From the NCBI GenBank assembly GCA_018712425.1, contig DVHA01000208.1, forward strand, positions 1 to 15,233: DNA of 15,233 nucleotides, read 5' to 3'. Below, piece by piece: positions 1 to 6,748 of the stretch (position 1 is the stretch's first letter; every line of letters begins with the position of its first letter). The translations under genes were made by a program, and so were the position numbers. The notes beneath the pieces are model-generated. The model was not told where the DNA came from. It was given only the letters and a program-made list of their open reading frames with translations, and searched no databases. Source of the DNA: Candidatus Faecivivens stercoravium. GTDB taxonomy: Bacteria > Bacillota > Clostridia > Oscillospirales > Ruminococcaceae.

Positions 1-330
1 GTAACCGTCCGGCCCGCCTTCCACCACCGGCCCGCCGGCAGGCTGGAACCCGGCGTTGTCAGGGATCGACGCTTCCTCACAGTTGATCGCGATCCGCTCG
101 GGGGTAATTGCTGTCCGTCCGGCCGCCTGCCCCACTGAAACGACAAAATCCGGCCGCAGCCGCTCCACTTCCCGCAAAACCACCTCAGGTGCCCGGCCAA
201 ACATGGTCGGGACCTGGAGTTTTACAATCTCTGCCCCGCCGGTTTCCGCCGGCAGGCGGCTTACCGCTTCCCAGGCGGGGTTGACCGTCTCGCCGCCAAA
301 GGGGTCAAACCCCGTTACCAGTATCTTCAT
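1..330 (-). CDS. pcp: Pyroglutamyl-peptidase I, N-terminal part (cut by window edge)
   Basis: The reverse strand codes for 110 residues starting MKILVTGFDPFGGETVNPAW and running off the left edge. The start motif (VTGFDPFGG), the PxMFG stretch, the VGQAAGR motif and TPERIAIN, which contains the catalytic Glu region, are signatures of pyrrolidone-carboxylate peptidase (peptidase family C15). This family removes N-terminal pyroglutamate from peptides in the cytoplasm. The usual length is about 200-215 residues, so the catalytic Cys and His lie outside the window. The start at 330 is chosen because GGAGG at 344-340 sits 9 nt upstream; an in-frame ATG at 339 would touch that ribosome site. The gene is divergent from the sugar-transport operon. 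No defect is visible in the part present. Confidence 0.93.
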   Translation of the reverse strand, partial: MKILVTGFDPFGGETVNPAWEAVSRLPAETGGAEIVKLQVPTMFGRAPEVVLREVERLRPDFVVSVGQAAGRTAITPERIAINCEEASIPDNAGFQPAGGPVVEGGPDGY

Positions 331-346
331 TACAGCCATCCTCCTT

Positions 347-380
347 CCGCGGGCTGTCCCGCGGTTTTTCTTTTATTTTA
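347..380 (+). terminator. Stem-loop with U-tract on + strand, in the pcp leader
   Basis: CCGCGGG (347-353) pairs perfectly with CCCGCGG (358-364) around a CTGT loop. On the + strand it is followed at once by TTTTTCTTTTATTTTA, the form of an intrinsic terminator. Read in the pcp direction the same hairpin sits at the expected 5' end of the mRNA, 2 nt before the ribosome site. It may block antisense transcripts that cross pcp, shield the pcp mRNA 5' end, or both. Confidence 0.55.
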
Positions 381-404
381 CCACAGGCCTGCCCTTGCTG
401 GCAA
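375..404 (-). promoter_or_regulatory. Probable sigma-A promoter of pcp
   Basis: On the reverse strand a TTGCCA box (404-399) is followed after 18 nt by TAAAAT (380-375). That is 5/6 matches at each hexamer. Transcription would begin near 368, so the mRNA would start almost directly with the 347-364 hairpin. Prediction from sequence only. Confidence 0.5.
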
Positions 405-469
405 GCCGTTCTCCCGTTTCCGCACGGGATCATGATCTATAAAGTTCCGATTTTGCTACCAGGGTGTCA

Positions 470-484
470 AAAAGCGATGCTTTT
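470..484. promoter_or_regulatory. Perfect inverted repeat, candidate operator
   Basis: AAAAGC-GAT-GCTTTT is a perfect 6-bp inverted repeat with a 3-nt centre. It lies about 50 nt upstream of the -35 box of the sugar-transport operon and about 65 nt upstream of the pcp -35. Its size and place suit an activator or repressor site shared by the divergent genes. No regulator gene is nearby, so its use is inferred. Confidence 0.3.
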
Positions 485-535
485 ATCAAAATCCGAACAG
501 GCAAAAAGTGATAACGTCAAATCCGATTCTGATAC

Positions 536-564
536 TTGTTATTTTTTGTTCATTATGCTAGTAT
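536..564 (+). promoter_or_regulatory. Promoter of the ABC importer operon (extended -10)
   Basis: TTGTTA (536-541), a 17-nt spacer and TAGTAT (559-564) fit a sigma-A promoter. A TGC triplet directly before the -10 makes it an extended -10 promoter. The start would fall near 571, giving a leader of about 110 nt before the first gene. Confidence 0.55.
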
Positions 565-578
565 AAAAGCAACAAAAA

Positions 579-662
579 GATGCAGATAATCTCATCATTT
601 TGCATCGGAGGTTCTCTTCAGAACCCAAAAACCAAAGCAACGGTTTGCGCCCGGGAGGCGCA
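579..662 (+). promoter_or_regulatory. Structured 5' leader with three hairpins
   Basis: Three consecutive inverted repeats fill the leader: GATGCA/TGCATC (579-584 with 601-606), GGTTCT-CTTC-AGAACC (610-625) and TGCGCC-CGGGA-GGCGCA (646-662). The last ends 8 nt before the AGGAGG ribosome site (671-676). There is no U-tract, so this is not an evident terminator. Possible roles are mRNA stability or translation control. I do not recognise a known riboswitch. Confidence 0.35.
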
Positions 663-683
663 TCGCTTTGAGGAGGTAATTTT

Positions 684-2420
684 ATGAAGACACGCAAATT
701 CCTGGCCCTGCTGCTCACCTGCATGATCGCATCCAGCGCCCTTGCCGCCTGCAACAGCGGAAACACCGGCTCGTCCTCCGGGACCGAGAGCAGCGGCGCC
801 GCTTCTTCCGAAGCGGAAAGCAGCGGAGAAGAAAGCGGCAGCACCACCGCCGAGCTCACTTCGGATGTCGTCAACGGGGAAACGAACCAGCAGACCTACC
901 CGCTGACCGAAGAGACGGTGACGCTGACCTACTGGTATCCCAACGCCGGCAGCATGGCGGAACTGGCGGACTTCAATGATTCCTACTTCTTTAAATGGTA
1001 CGAAGAGCTGACCAACGTCCACATCGACTTCATCGTCCCGGCGGCCGGTTCGGAAGCAGAAGCATTCCAGCTGCTGTTCGCCTCCGACTCAATGCCGGAC
1101 ATGGTATACAGCTATCCCAACCAGACCACCTATTCCTACCGGGCCGGTCAGGACAAAGCGATTGAGGACGGGTACTTTATTGACATCGCGGAATACCTGG
1201 ACTATGCGCCAAACTACCTCTCGTGGCTGGCCAACAACGACGACCTCCGCAAAGCGTCTTATTCGGACACGGGGAAACTCTACGGCATGTGGGGCGTCTG
1301 GTCGGGCATGGACTCGGAACACACCTATGCCGACTATGGCCTTGCTATCCGCCAGGACTTCCTCGACAAAGTCGGGATGGAGGTCCCGACCACCTACTCC
1401 GAATGGGAAGCGGTGCTGACCGCCTTTAAGGACGAACTGGGCATCCAGGCGCCCCTTTACACCTCCAAATTCGGCATTGATATGGGCGAAATGATGGCCG
1501 GTTACGACACCGCCCCCTACTGGTACCAGCGGGACGGCGTCATCCAGTACGGCCCGATGGACGACGGCTACCGGGATTACCTCGTGATGATGCACGACTG
1601 GTATGAAAAAGGGCTGCTCGACCCCGATTTCGCGACCCGTTCCTCCTCCGGCGTCACCGCCGACAACGACATGATCTTAAACGATAAGGTCGGCGCCCTG
1701 ACCGACTACGGCACCCGTCTGGGCGATACCTATGTCTCCCGCGGCGCCACCAACACCGACTTTAACCTTGTCGGTGCGCCCCAGCCCACCAAGGACCCGG
1801 ATGACCCGACCTACGTCGAGCCCGCCTACCGCGACAACACCTACACGATGATGGTCTCGGGCGTCTGCAACAGCGTCTCGGCCGAATCGGACAACATCGA
1901 GCTGGCGGTCCGCTGGCTGGACGGCTTCTATGCGGAAGAGATTGCCTTAAATGCCAACTATGGCACCGAAGAGTATGAGGGCACTGTCTGGCACAACGAC
2001 GACACCACCTCTACCGGACGGATCATCGACTACGATTACCGTTACTCCAACCCCGACGGCAAGTCCTCCGGCATGATCCTGGTCGAATATTCCGCCAAGA
2101 ACCCGCCGGTCCGTTACGAAGGGATGCAGGTCGAATGCTCGCCGCAGGTTAAGAAAGACGGCTACGAAATCTGGAAGCTGTATGAGCCTGTAAATGCCGT
2201 CCCGACCCGGATCACCCCCACCTCGGAAGAAGGCACCGAATTCGCCTCCCTTTACACCGATATCGAAACCTACGTCCAGGAATGCAACGTCAAGTTCATC
2301 ATGGGCCAGATGAGCCTGGATGACTACGACAGCTACCGCGACACCCTGACCCAGATGGGCATCGACCGCTGCATCGAGCTGCGGCAGGCGGCCCTTGACC
2401 GCTATAACGCCCGCAGCTAA
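684..2420 (+). CDS. Sugar ABC transporter solute-binding lipoprotein (LplA/YtcQ type)
   Basis: This 578-residue protein has a lipoprotein signal: positive KTRK, a hydrophobic core and the lipobox LAAC with Cys23 as the lipidation site. A low-complexity Ser/Glu/Gly linker (about 25-55) then leads to a family 1 extracellular solute-binding domain. The length and the two following permeases match the LplA/YtcQ/YesO-type binding proteins of Firmicutes, which capture complex oligosaccharides outside the membrane. The substrate cannot be read from the sequence. The start is fixed by AGGAGG at 671-676, 7 nt upstream. Many Tyr/Trp/Asp residues in the mature part are usual for sugar binding. It is first in the operon and is separated from the permeases by a hairpin, which would favour excess binding protein. 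Confidence 0.9.
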   Translation: MKTRKFLALLLTCMIASSALAACNSGNTGSSSGTESSGAASSEAESSGEESGSTTAELTSDVVNGETNQQTYPLTEETVTLTYWYPNAGSMAELADFNDSYFFKWYEELTNVHIDFIVPAAGSEAEAFQLLFASDSMPDMVYSYPNQTTYSYRAGQDKAIEDGYFIDIAEYLDYAPNYLSWLANNDDLRKASYSDTGKLYGMWGVWSGMDSEHTYADYGLAIRQDFLDKVGMEVPTTYSEWEAVLTAFKDELGIQAPLYTSKFGIDMGEMMAGYDTAPYWYQRDGVIQYGPMDDGYRDYLVMMHDWYEKGLLDPDFATRSSSGVTADNDMILNDKVGALTDYGTRLGDTYVSRGATNTDFNLVGAPQPTKDPDDPTYVEPAYRDNTYTMMVSGVCNSVSAESDNIELAVRWLDGFYAEEIALNANYGTEEYEGTVWHNDDTTSTGRIIDYDYRYSNPDGKSSGMILVEYSAKNPPVRYEGMQVECSPQVKKDGYEIWKLYEPVNAVPTRITPTSEEGTEFASLYTDIETYVQECNVKFIMGQMSLDDYDSYRDTLTQMGIDRCIELRQAALDRYNARS

Positions 2421-2439
2421 CCGTATATAATCCCGCGGC

Positions 2440-2463
2440 GCAGGCAGCCTATCCGCTGCCTGC
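2440..2463 (+). terminator. Intercistronic hairpin, likely partial terminator or mRNA stabiliser
   Basis: GCAGGCAGC and GCTGCCTGC form a perfect 9-bp stem with a 6-nt loop between the binding-protein gene and the first permease gene. Only a short CCCTTTCT tract follows, so read-through is expected. Such hairpins commonly raise the level of the 5' cistron over the permease cistrons. Confidence 0.5.
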
Positions 2464-2485
2464 CCCTTTCTAAGGGAGGATTTTT

Positions 2486-3439
2486 ATGACAAAACAGCTT
2501 TCACCGGCGGAAAAAGCCAAAGCCACCTCCGAGCGCAGGCGGCTCATCCGGCGGGACTGGAAGATGAATAAAGCGGTTTACCTGATGGCCGTACCGGTCA
2601 TCGTTTACTTCTTTATCTTCAACTACATCCCGATGGGCGGCATCCTGATGGCCTTCGAGGACTACTCGATCAAGAAGGGCATCTTCGGCTCAACCTTTGT
2701 GGGCTTTGACAACTTCATCCGCTTTTTCAACTCGATCTACTGCTGGCGGGTCATCCGGAACACTTTGCTCATCAGCCTTTACGGGCTTTTATTCTCCTTC
2801 CCGTTCCCGATCATCTTCGCGCTCTGCCTCAACGAAATCCGCAACACCAAGTTTAAGAAACTTACCCAGACCATCTCCTACCTGCCCTACTTCATCTCGA
2901 TCGTCGTCGTCGTCTCGATTTTGCAGGACTTCACCTCGGCGGACGGGGTGCTGACCCAGCTGGCGGCGGCGCTGGGCGACACCGGCGGGGCCCTCTGGTC
3001 GCGGCCGGAATGGTTTAGGACCCTCTATATCGGCTCCAACATCTGGCAGCACCTGGGGTACAACTCGATCATCTTCATCTCCGCCCTGGCGGCCATCGAC
3101 CAGGAGCTGTATGAGGCGGCGGTCATCGACGGCGCCGGGCGCTGGAAACAGACCCTCTATATCACCCTGCCGGAACTCTCCTCGACGATCGTCGTCCTCC
3201 TCATCCTGCGGCTGGGGCAGATTATGAACGTCGGGTATGAAAAGACCATCCTGATGTACTCCCCCGCCACCTACGAGACGGCCGACGTCATCGCTTCCTA
3301 CGTCTACCGGGTCGGCATCGAAGACGCCGACTACGGCTATTCGACCGCCATCAACTTTTTCAACTCTGTGGTCAACTTCCTTGTGCTCTTTGTCGCCAAC
3401 GCCATCAGCCGGAAGCTGAGCGAAACCAGCCTTTGGTAA
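2486..3439 (+). CDS. Carbohydrate ABC transporter permease (LplB/YteP type)
   Basis: This is a 317-residue membrane protein with a charged N-terminal tail and about six hydrophobic segments, the first near residues 30-50. The cytoplasmic EAA loop (EAAVIDGAG, from Glu210) contacts the ATPase and marks a binding-protein-dependent permease. The N-terminal stretch with FNYIPMGGILMAFEDY is typical of the LplB/YteP subgroup that works with LplA-type binding proteins and a second YtcP/LplC permease. The ribosome site GGGAGG lies just upstream of the ATG. The next permease starts 13 nt after its stop, so the two are translated together and should form the heterodimeric channel. Confidence 0.92.
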   Translation: MTKQLSPAEKAKATSERRRLIRRDWKMNKAVYLMAVPVIVYFFIFNYIPMGGILMAFEDYSIKKGIFGSTFVGFDNFIRFFNSIYCWRVIRNTLLISLYGLLFSFPFPIIFALCLNEIRNTKFKKLTQTISYLPYFISIVVVVSILQDFTSADGVLTQLAAALGDTGGALWSRPEWFRTLYIGSNIWQHLGYNSIIFISALAAIDQELYEAAVIDGAGRWKQTLYITLPELSSTIVVLLILRLGQIMNVGYEKTILMYSPATYETADVIASYVYRVGIEDADYGYSTAINFFNSVVNFLVLFVANAISRKLSETSLW

Positions 3440-3452
3440 GGGAGGGGAAACG

Positions 3453-4334
3453 ATGCTTAAACGTTCAAAAGGCGAGAAGATCTTCGCCGTTTTCAACTAC
3501 ACCGGCATGGTCGTCCTGTGTATCATCTTTATCCTGCCGGTCTGGCACGTCCTGATGGGTTCGATTTCCGACCCGCTGAGAATCAGCGCCTATTTCGGCA
3601 TCATCCTTTATCCGCTGGGGGATGTGACCTTCGGCGGGTACAAGCTGGTTTTACAGAACAACTCGATTCTCCGCTCTTACCTCAACACCATCCTGATCGT
3701 CGTGACGGCGACCGGGCTCGGCACCCTCCTCACCATCCTCTCGGCCTATGTCATGAGCGTGCGGGGGCTTTATTGGAAAAAGCCGTTTAACTTTATCGTC
3801 ACCTTTACGATGATCTTCAACGGCGGCCTGATCCCGACCTATATGGTCGTCCGCAACCTCCATATGCTGGACACCTACTGGTCGCTGATCATACCGGGGT
3901 GCTGCGTCGCATACAATATCATCATCATGCGCACCTCCTTCTCCCAGGTGCCGGCTGCCCTTTCGGAGGCGGCGACGATCGACGGGGCCGGGCATTTCCG
4001 GATCCTCTGCCAGATCATCCTGCCGGTCTCCAAATCAATCATCGCGGTCATTGTCCTCTTCTACGCGATCCAGCAGTGGAACGCCTGGTTCAACGCCTCG
4101 ATCTACCTGCAAAACCGCGACCTCTACCCGCTCCAGCTGACGCTGCGGGAGATCGTCCTCAAATCGTCGGAGAACTCGATCATCGCCAATGCGGACGGTG
4201 AAACGGTCGATATCTACCGGCCGCTGATCAAATACTGCACCATCATGGTCTCGATTATCCCGATGATGATTGTCTATCCCTTCGTCCAGAAGTATTTTGT
4301 CAAAGGCGTCATGATCGGCTCGATCAAAGGCTGA
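3453..4334 (+). CDS. Carbohydrate ABC transporter permease (YtcP/LplC type)
   Basis: This 293-residue protein is the second channel subunit. It has about six hydrophobic segments and the EAA loop EAATIDGAG from Glu172, followed by the conserved ILP. The C-terminal YFVKGVMIGSIKG matches the usual end (KYFVKGVMIGAVKG-like) of YtcP/LplC permeases. GGGAGGGG precedes the ATG closely. No ATP-binding subunit gene follows. In related Firmicutes such importers borrow a shared MsmX-type ATPase encoded elsewhere, which is the likely case here. Confidence 0.92.
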   Translation: MLKRSKGEKIFAVFNYTGMVVLCIIFILPVWHVLMGSISDPLRISAYFGIILYPLGDVTFGGYKLVLQNNSILRSYLNTILIVVTATGLGTLLTILSAYVMSVRGLYWKKPFNFIVTFTMIFNGGLIPTYMVVRNLHMLDTYWSLIIPGCCVAYNIIIMRTSFSQVPAALSEAATIDGAGHFRILCQIILPVSKSIIAVIVLFYAIQQWNAWFNASIYLQNRDLYPLQLTLREIVLKSSENSIIANADGETVDIYRPLIKYCTIMVSIIPMMIVYPFVQKYFVKGVMIGSIKG

Positions 4335-4356
4335 TCCCGCCTGGAAAGGAGGAACC

Positions 4357-5046
4357 ATGGAAGGGATTATCCGCTTCCTGATCACCCAGGGAGATTACCT
4401 CCTGCGGATCCTCCTGGCCGCCCTCTGCGGGATGGTCATCGGGTACGAACGGGAGAGCCGGCTGAAAATGGCCGGCATCCGGACCCATACGGTTGTCGCC
4501 CTGGCGGCGGCGCTGATGGTCATCGTCTCCAAGTACGGCTTTAACGACGTGATCGTCCAGGACAGCGTCAACCTCGACCCCTCCCGGATCGCCTCCGGGG
4601 TGGTATCTGCCCTCGGGTTCCTGGGGGCCGGCATCATCTTAAACCGTAAGTCCGGCATCAGCGGCGTCACCACCGCCGCCGGCATCTGGGCGACCCTCGG
4701 CATCGGCATGACGATCGGGGCCGGGATGTGGACGCTGGGTGTCCTCAGCACGCTGGTGCTGCTGGGGTTCCAGTACTTTTTCCACAAAAACCTGCGGATG
4801 TTTAAGGATGTCAACACCGGGCACATCCTCCTCCACATCCGCAAGGACGTCGACGCCGAGGTCCGCCAGCGGCTGACTGCCGCCCTCACCTCGATGAACA
4901 TCCGGATTTCGGCCACCCACCTGACCATCTACGACGACGCCACCATTGAAGCAAACCTCGACGTCATCTTCCCCAAAGGGTTTGACGCGGAGAATACCCT
5001 GACGCTGATGGCCAACTATCCGGAAATCCTTTCGATTGAAAGCTAA
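4357..5046 (+). CDS. MgtC/SapB family membrane protein
   Basis: This 229-residue protein has about five hydrophobic segments between residues 15 and 142 and a soluble C-terminal domain (about 155-229) like the ACT-type domain of MgtC relatives. Family signatures are GMVIGYERE (25-33), AGIRTHT (39-45), DPSRIASGVVSALGFLGAG (74-92) and GVTTAAGIW (103-111). MgtC proteins are linked to magnesium limitation, phosphate and ATP balance, and acid stress; the role of this Clostridia form is not known. AAAGGAGG precedes the ATG and only 22 nt separate it from the permease, so it is probably co-transcribed with the sugar importer, an unusual partner. Its stop codon abuts repeat copy 1. Confidence 0.92.
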   Translation: MEGIIRFLITQGDYLLRILLAALCGMVIGYERESRLKMAGIRTHTVVALAAALMVIVSKYGFNDVIVQDSVNLDPSRIASGVVSALGFLGAGIILNRKSGISGVTTAAGIWATLGIGMTIGAGMWTLGVLSTLVLLGFQYFFHKNLRMFKDVNTGHILLHIRKDVDAEVRQRLTAALTSMNIRISATHLTIYDDATIEANLDVIFPKGFDAENTLTLMANYPEILSIES

Positions 5047-5294
5047 AACTATCGAAAAACAAGTTTGGCGGAAACGTAAGAATCGGCGCTGGCGTTAAAG
5101 TGACAAAGAAACGGGCGACGATCAAAAGTTTAGGATCAAACCCTTTTTAAAGGGTTTGCGGGAATGGAAGGGGCATGAGCCCCTTCCCAGGCGCTCACTT
5201 TCCGTACTTCCGAAGCTGTCCACAGTTTTGCCACTGATAACGAAGCGTGCGCAGCACCCAAAATATACTTAAAAAAACTTTTTCGACAAACTAA
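5043..5294 (+). repeat. Dispersed structured intergenic repeat, copy 1
   Basis: This non-coding element follows the mgtC-like gene and fills the gap to the convergent LUD gene. It is closely similar to 8457-8700 and more distantly to the reverse strand of 12504-12286. Marks in order: GGCGCTGGCGTTAAA; hairpin H1 CAAACCCTTT/AAAGGGTTTG (5137-5146 with 5149-5158); hairpin H2 GGAAGGGGC/GCCCCTTCC (5166-5174 with 5179-5187); the nearly invariant CTTTCCGTACTTCCGAAGCT; and GCGTGCGCAGCACCCAAAA. The ends are imperfect inverted repeats (TATCGAAAA left, TTTTTCGACA right). No open frame is conserved between copies. It could be a MITE-like element or a structured 3'-UTR module. Confidence 0.85.
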
Positions 5295-5325
5295 AGCGGC
5301 GCCTGCCTCATGAGCAGACGCCGCT
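5295..5325. terminator. Strong stem-loop between convergent genes
   Basis: AGCGGCG (5295-5301) pairs with CGCCGCT (5319-5325), and CTGC (5303-5306) with GCAG (5314-5317). It directly follows the right end of repeat copy 1. On the reverse strand TTTAGTTTG follows, so it is best placed to end the LUD-gene transcript. It may also stop the transporter transcript after the repeat has been copied. Confidence 0.6.
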
Positions 5326-5354
5326 AAACTATACCGGCTTAAAACAACCGTCCA

Positions 5355-6017
5355 TCAGTACCCCAATCTCTCCCGTACCAGCAGGACCACCACCCGGCCG
5401 GGGATATTGTTCCGGCGGATCAGGACGTGCTCGTTGCAGATTGAGCTGCCGCCGCACCCTTCGGTAATCCCCTTATCGTCGGCGACGCAAAGGCCCTTGG
5501 AGGCGCAGTAGGTCTCGCAGGAGAGCCGCATCGTATTGGCGGGACATGCGGTCCGCTTGACCCGGCTGACCGCCGCGTCAAAGTCGGGCACCAGCTTATT
5601 CTCGCCGATGACGTAAACCACCTTCCGGGGGCCGTAGAGGGAAGCCGCCGTCCGGTTGCCGTTGCCGTCGACGTTGTAGATCATGCCGTTTTCAATGAGG
5701 GCGTTGGCCGAGAGAAGGTAGACGTCCGAAAGGAGCGCCTCCCGCATCGCCTCTACCCGTTCCTCCGGGGTGATCCCCTCCCGGTCGCGGTCAATGTAGC
5801 GGTAACGCCCTGTCTTTAAGAGGTCGATGACGCCGCACTCCGAAAGCGTCATCGAGCCGCCGTGGGCGACCGCCGCCCCTTCCGGGATAAAGGATTTGAG
5901 CCAGGGGACGACCTCTTCCCTCCGCTGGAGGATATGGGTCTCCATCCCGTTTTTCTGCAGGTTTTCGGCGGTCCGTTTGAGCCGAAGCATCGCTGTCCGT
6001 TCAAGGTTGCCGTCCAT
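5355..6017 (-). CDS. LUD-domain protein with cysteine-rich C-terminus (LutC-like)
   Basis: This 220-residue protein matches the LUD (lactate utilisation, formerly DUF162) fold. It has AHGGSMTLSECG (51-62), then DVYLLSANALIENG (98-111), NVDGNGNRTA (115-124) and YGPRKVVYVIGENK (128-141). Cysteines 158, 167, 171, 177, 188 and 194 in the last third resemble the Cys cluster seen in single-domain LUD proteins of Clostridia. LutC works with LutA and LutB in lactate oxidation, but none of these partners is nearby, so the substrate and even an enzymatic role stay open. The ATG at 6017 follows AAAGGA by about 11 nt. It is convergent with the MgtC operon and downstream of the acetyltransferase gene. Confidence 0.85.
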   Translation of the reverse strand: MDGNLERTAMLRLKRTAENLQKNGMETHILQRREEVVPWLKSFIPEGAAVAHGGSMTLSECGVIDLLKTGRYRYIDRDREGITPEERVEAMREALLSDVYLLSANALIENGMIYNVDGNGNRTAASLYGPRKVVYVIGENKLVPDFDAAVSRVKRTACPANTMRLSCETYCASKGLCVADDKGITEGCGGSSICNEHVLIRRNNIPGRVVVLLVRERLGY

Positions 6018-6047
6018 CTGTTCATCCGTCCTTTCTGTCAGATTGTC

Positions 6048-6074
6048 ATTATACGATCCCCGTGGGAAACGGGG
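6048..6074 (-). promoter_or_regulatory. Possible -10 box and hairpin upstream of LUD gene
   Basis: The reverse strand has a perfect TATAAT at 6053-6048, about 30 nt before the LUD start codon, without a recognisable -35. Just upstream, directly after the acetyltransferase stop codon, CCCCGT-ACGGGG forms a 6-bp hairpin (6058-6074) without a U-tract. The LUD gene may be read both from its own weak promoter and by read-through. Confidence 0.3.
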
Positions 6075-6076
6075 CG

Positions 6077-6727
6077 TTATCCGCCTGTCTGCCAGCCGCC
6101 GGCCGGTACCCCCACCCGTCCCCGGCAGGCAAGCCGCTGTTCATATTCCGTCCGGTCCAGTTCGTACACCCGGCAGTAAAAGAGCCCGTTTTCAGTTTTG
6201 ACCGGCTCCGGCGGGCAGTTCTTGGGGTGCATCCCGCATTTTTCCATCACCCGGCCGGAGCTGGTATTGGGGAGGGCGTGCATCGCGATGACACTCGTAC
6301 AGCCGACCTCCTCAAACATCAGCCGCAGCACCGCCTCCGCCGCTTCGGCGCAGATCCCCTGGCCCCACCAGGCCTTGCCAATGCAGTAGCCCAGCTCCAT
6401 CGACGTTTTGGAATGGCTGAGGCGGCTCATGCCGATCGAACCGATCGGGCGGCCGTAATCTTTCGGGACAATCGCCCACTCGTAGAAATCCGCCCGCCTG
6501 TACTGGCTCTCCCAGTACTCGAGGACGTCGCGGGTCTCGCGGCTGGTCATATGGGCCCGCCAGGTGAGGTACTGGGTGACGTCGGGGTCGCAGGCCCAGT
6601 TTTCAAACATCGGGCGGGTATCGTCCAGTGAAAACCGCCGCAGAATCAGCCGCGGGGTGCTGAGCGGCACCGTCCCGCAGTGGTTCAGGCCCCCGGTCCA
6701 CCGGTTTAGAAAATTTAGCATAGCCAT
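6077..6727 (-). CDS. GNAT family N-acetyltransferase (RimJ/RimL type)
   Basis: This protein of 216 residues has the RimJ/RimL pattern: STPRLILRRF (23-32) opens the domain, the acetyl-CoA-binding motif WGQGICAEAAEAV lies at 121-133, and NTSSGRVMEKCGM lies at 154-166. It should transfer an acetyl group to an amine; the substrate (ribosomal protein N-terminus, aminoglycoside or other) cannot be told. A 20-residue N-terminal extension with NHCGTVPL precedes the domain, as in other Firmicutes members. The start is uncertain: ATG at 6727 or the in-frame ATG at 6721. The only purine-rich ribosome-type site (6758-6749) is separated from both by a perfect hairpin. The Gly-rich tail after residue 195 is longer than usual. 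Confidence 0.85.
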   Translation of the reverse strand: MAMLNFLNRWTGGLNHCGTVPLSTPRLILRRFSLDDTRPMFENWACDPDVTQYLTWRAHMTSRETRDVLEYWESQYRRADFYEWAIVPKDYGRPIGSIGMSRLSHSKTSMELGYCIGKAWWGQGICAEAAEAVLRLMFEEVGCTSVIAMHALPNTSSGRVMEKCGMHPKNCPPEPVKTENGLFYCRVYELDRTEYEQRLACRGRVGVPAGGWQTGG

Positions 6728-6729
6728 TC

Positions 6730-6748
6730 GCTGCCGGTCCCCGGCAGC
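6730..6748 (-). promoter_or_regulatory. Hairpin between ribosome site and start codon of the GNAT gene
   Basis: GCTGCCGG and CCGGCAGC form a perfect 8-bp stem with a 3-nt loop, 2 nt before the ATG at 6727. A GAGGGGGG site on the reverse strand lies directly on its other side (6758-6751). Folding of the stem would bring the distant ribosome site to normal spacing. This is an inference from spacing only. Confidence 0.4.
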
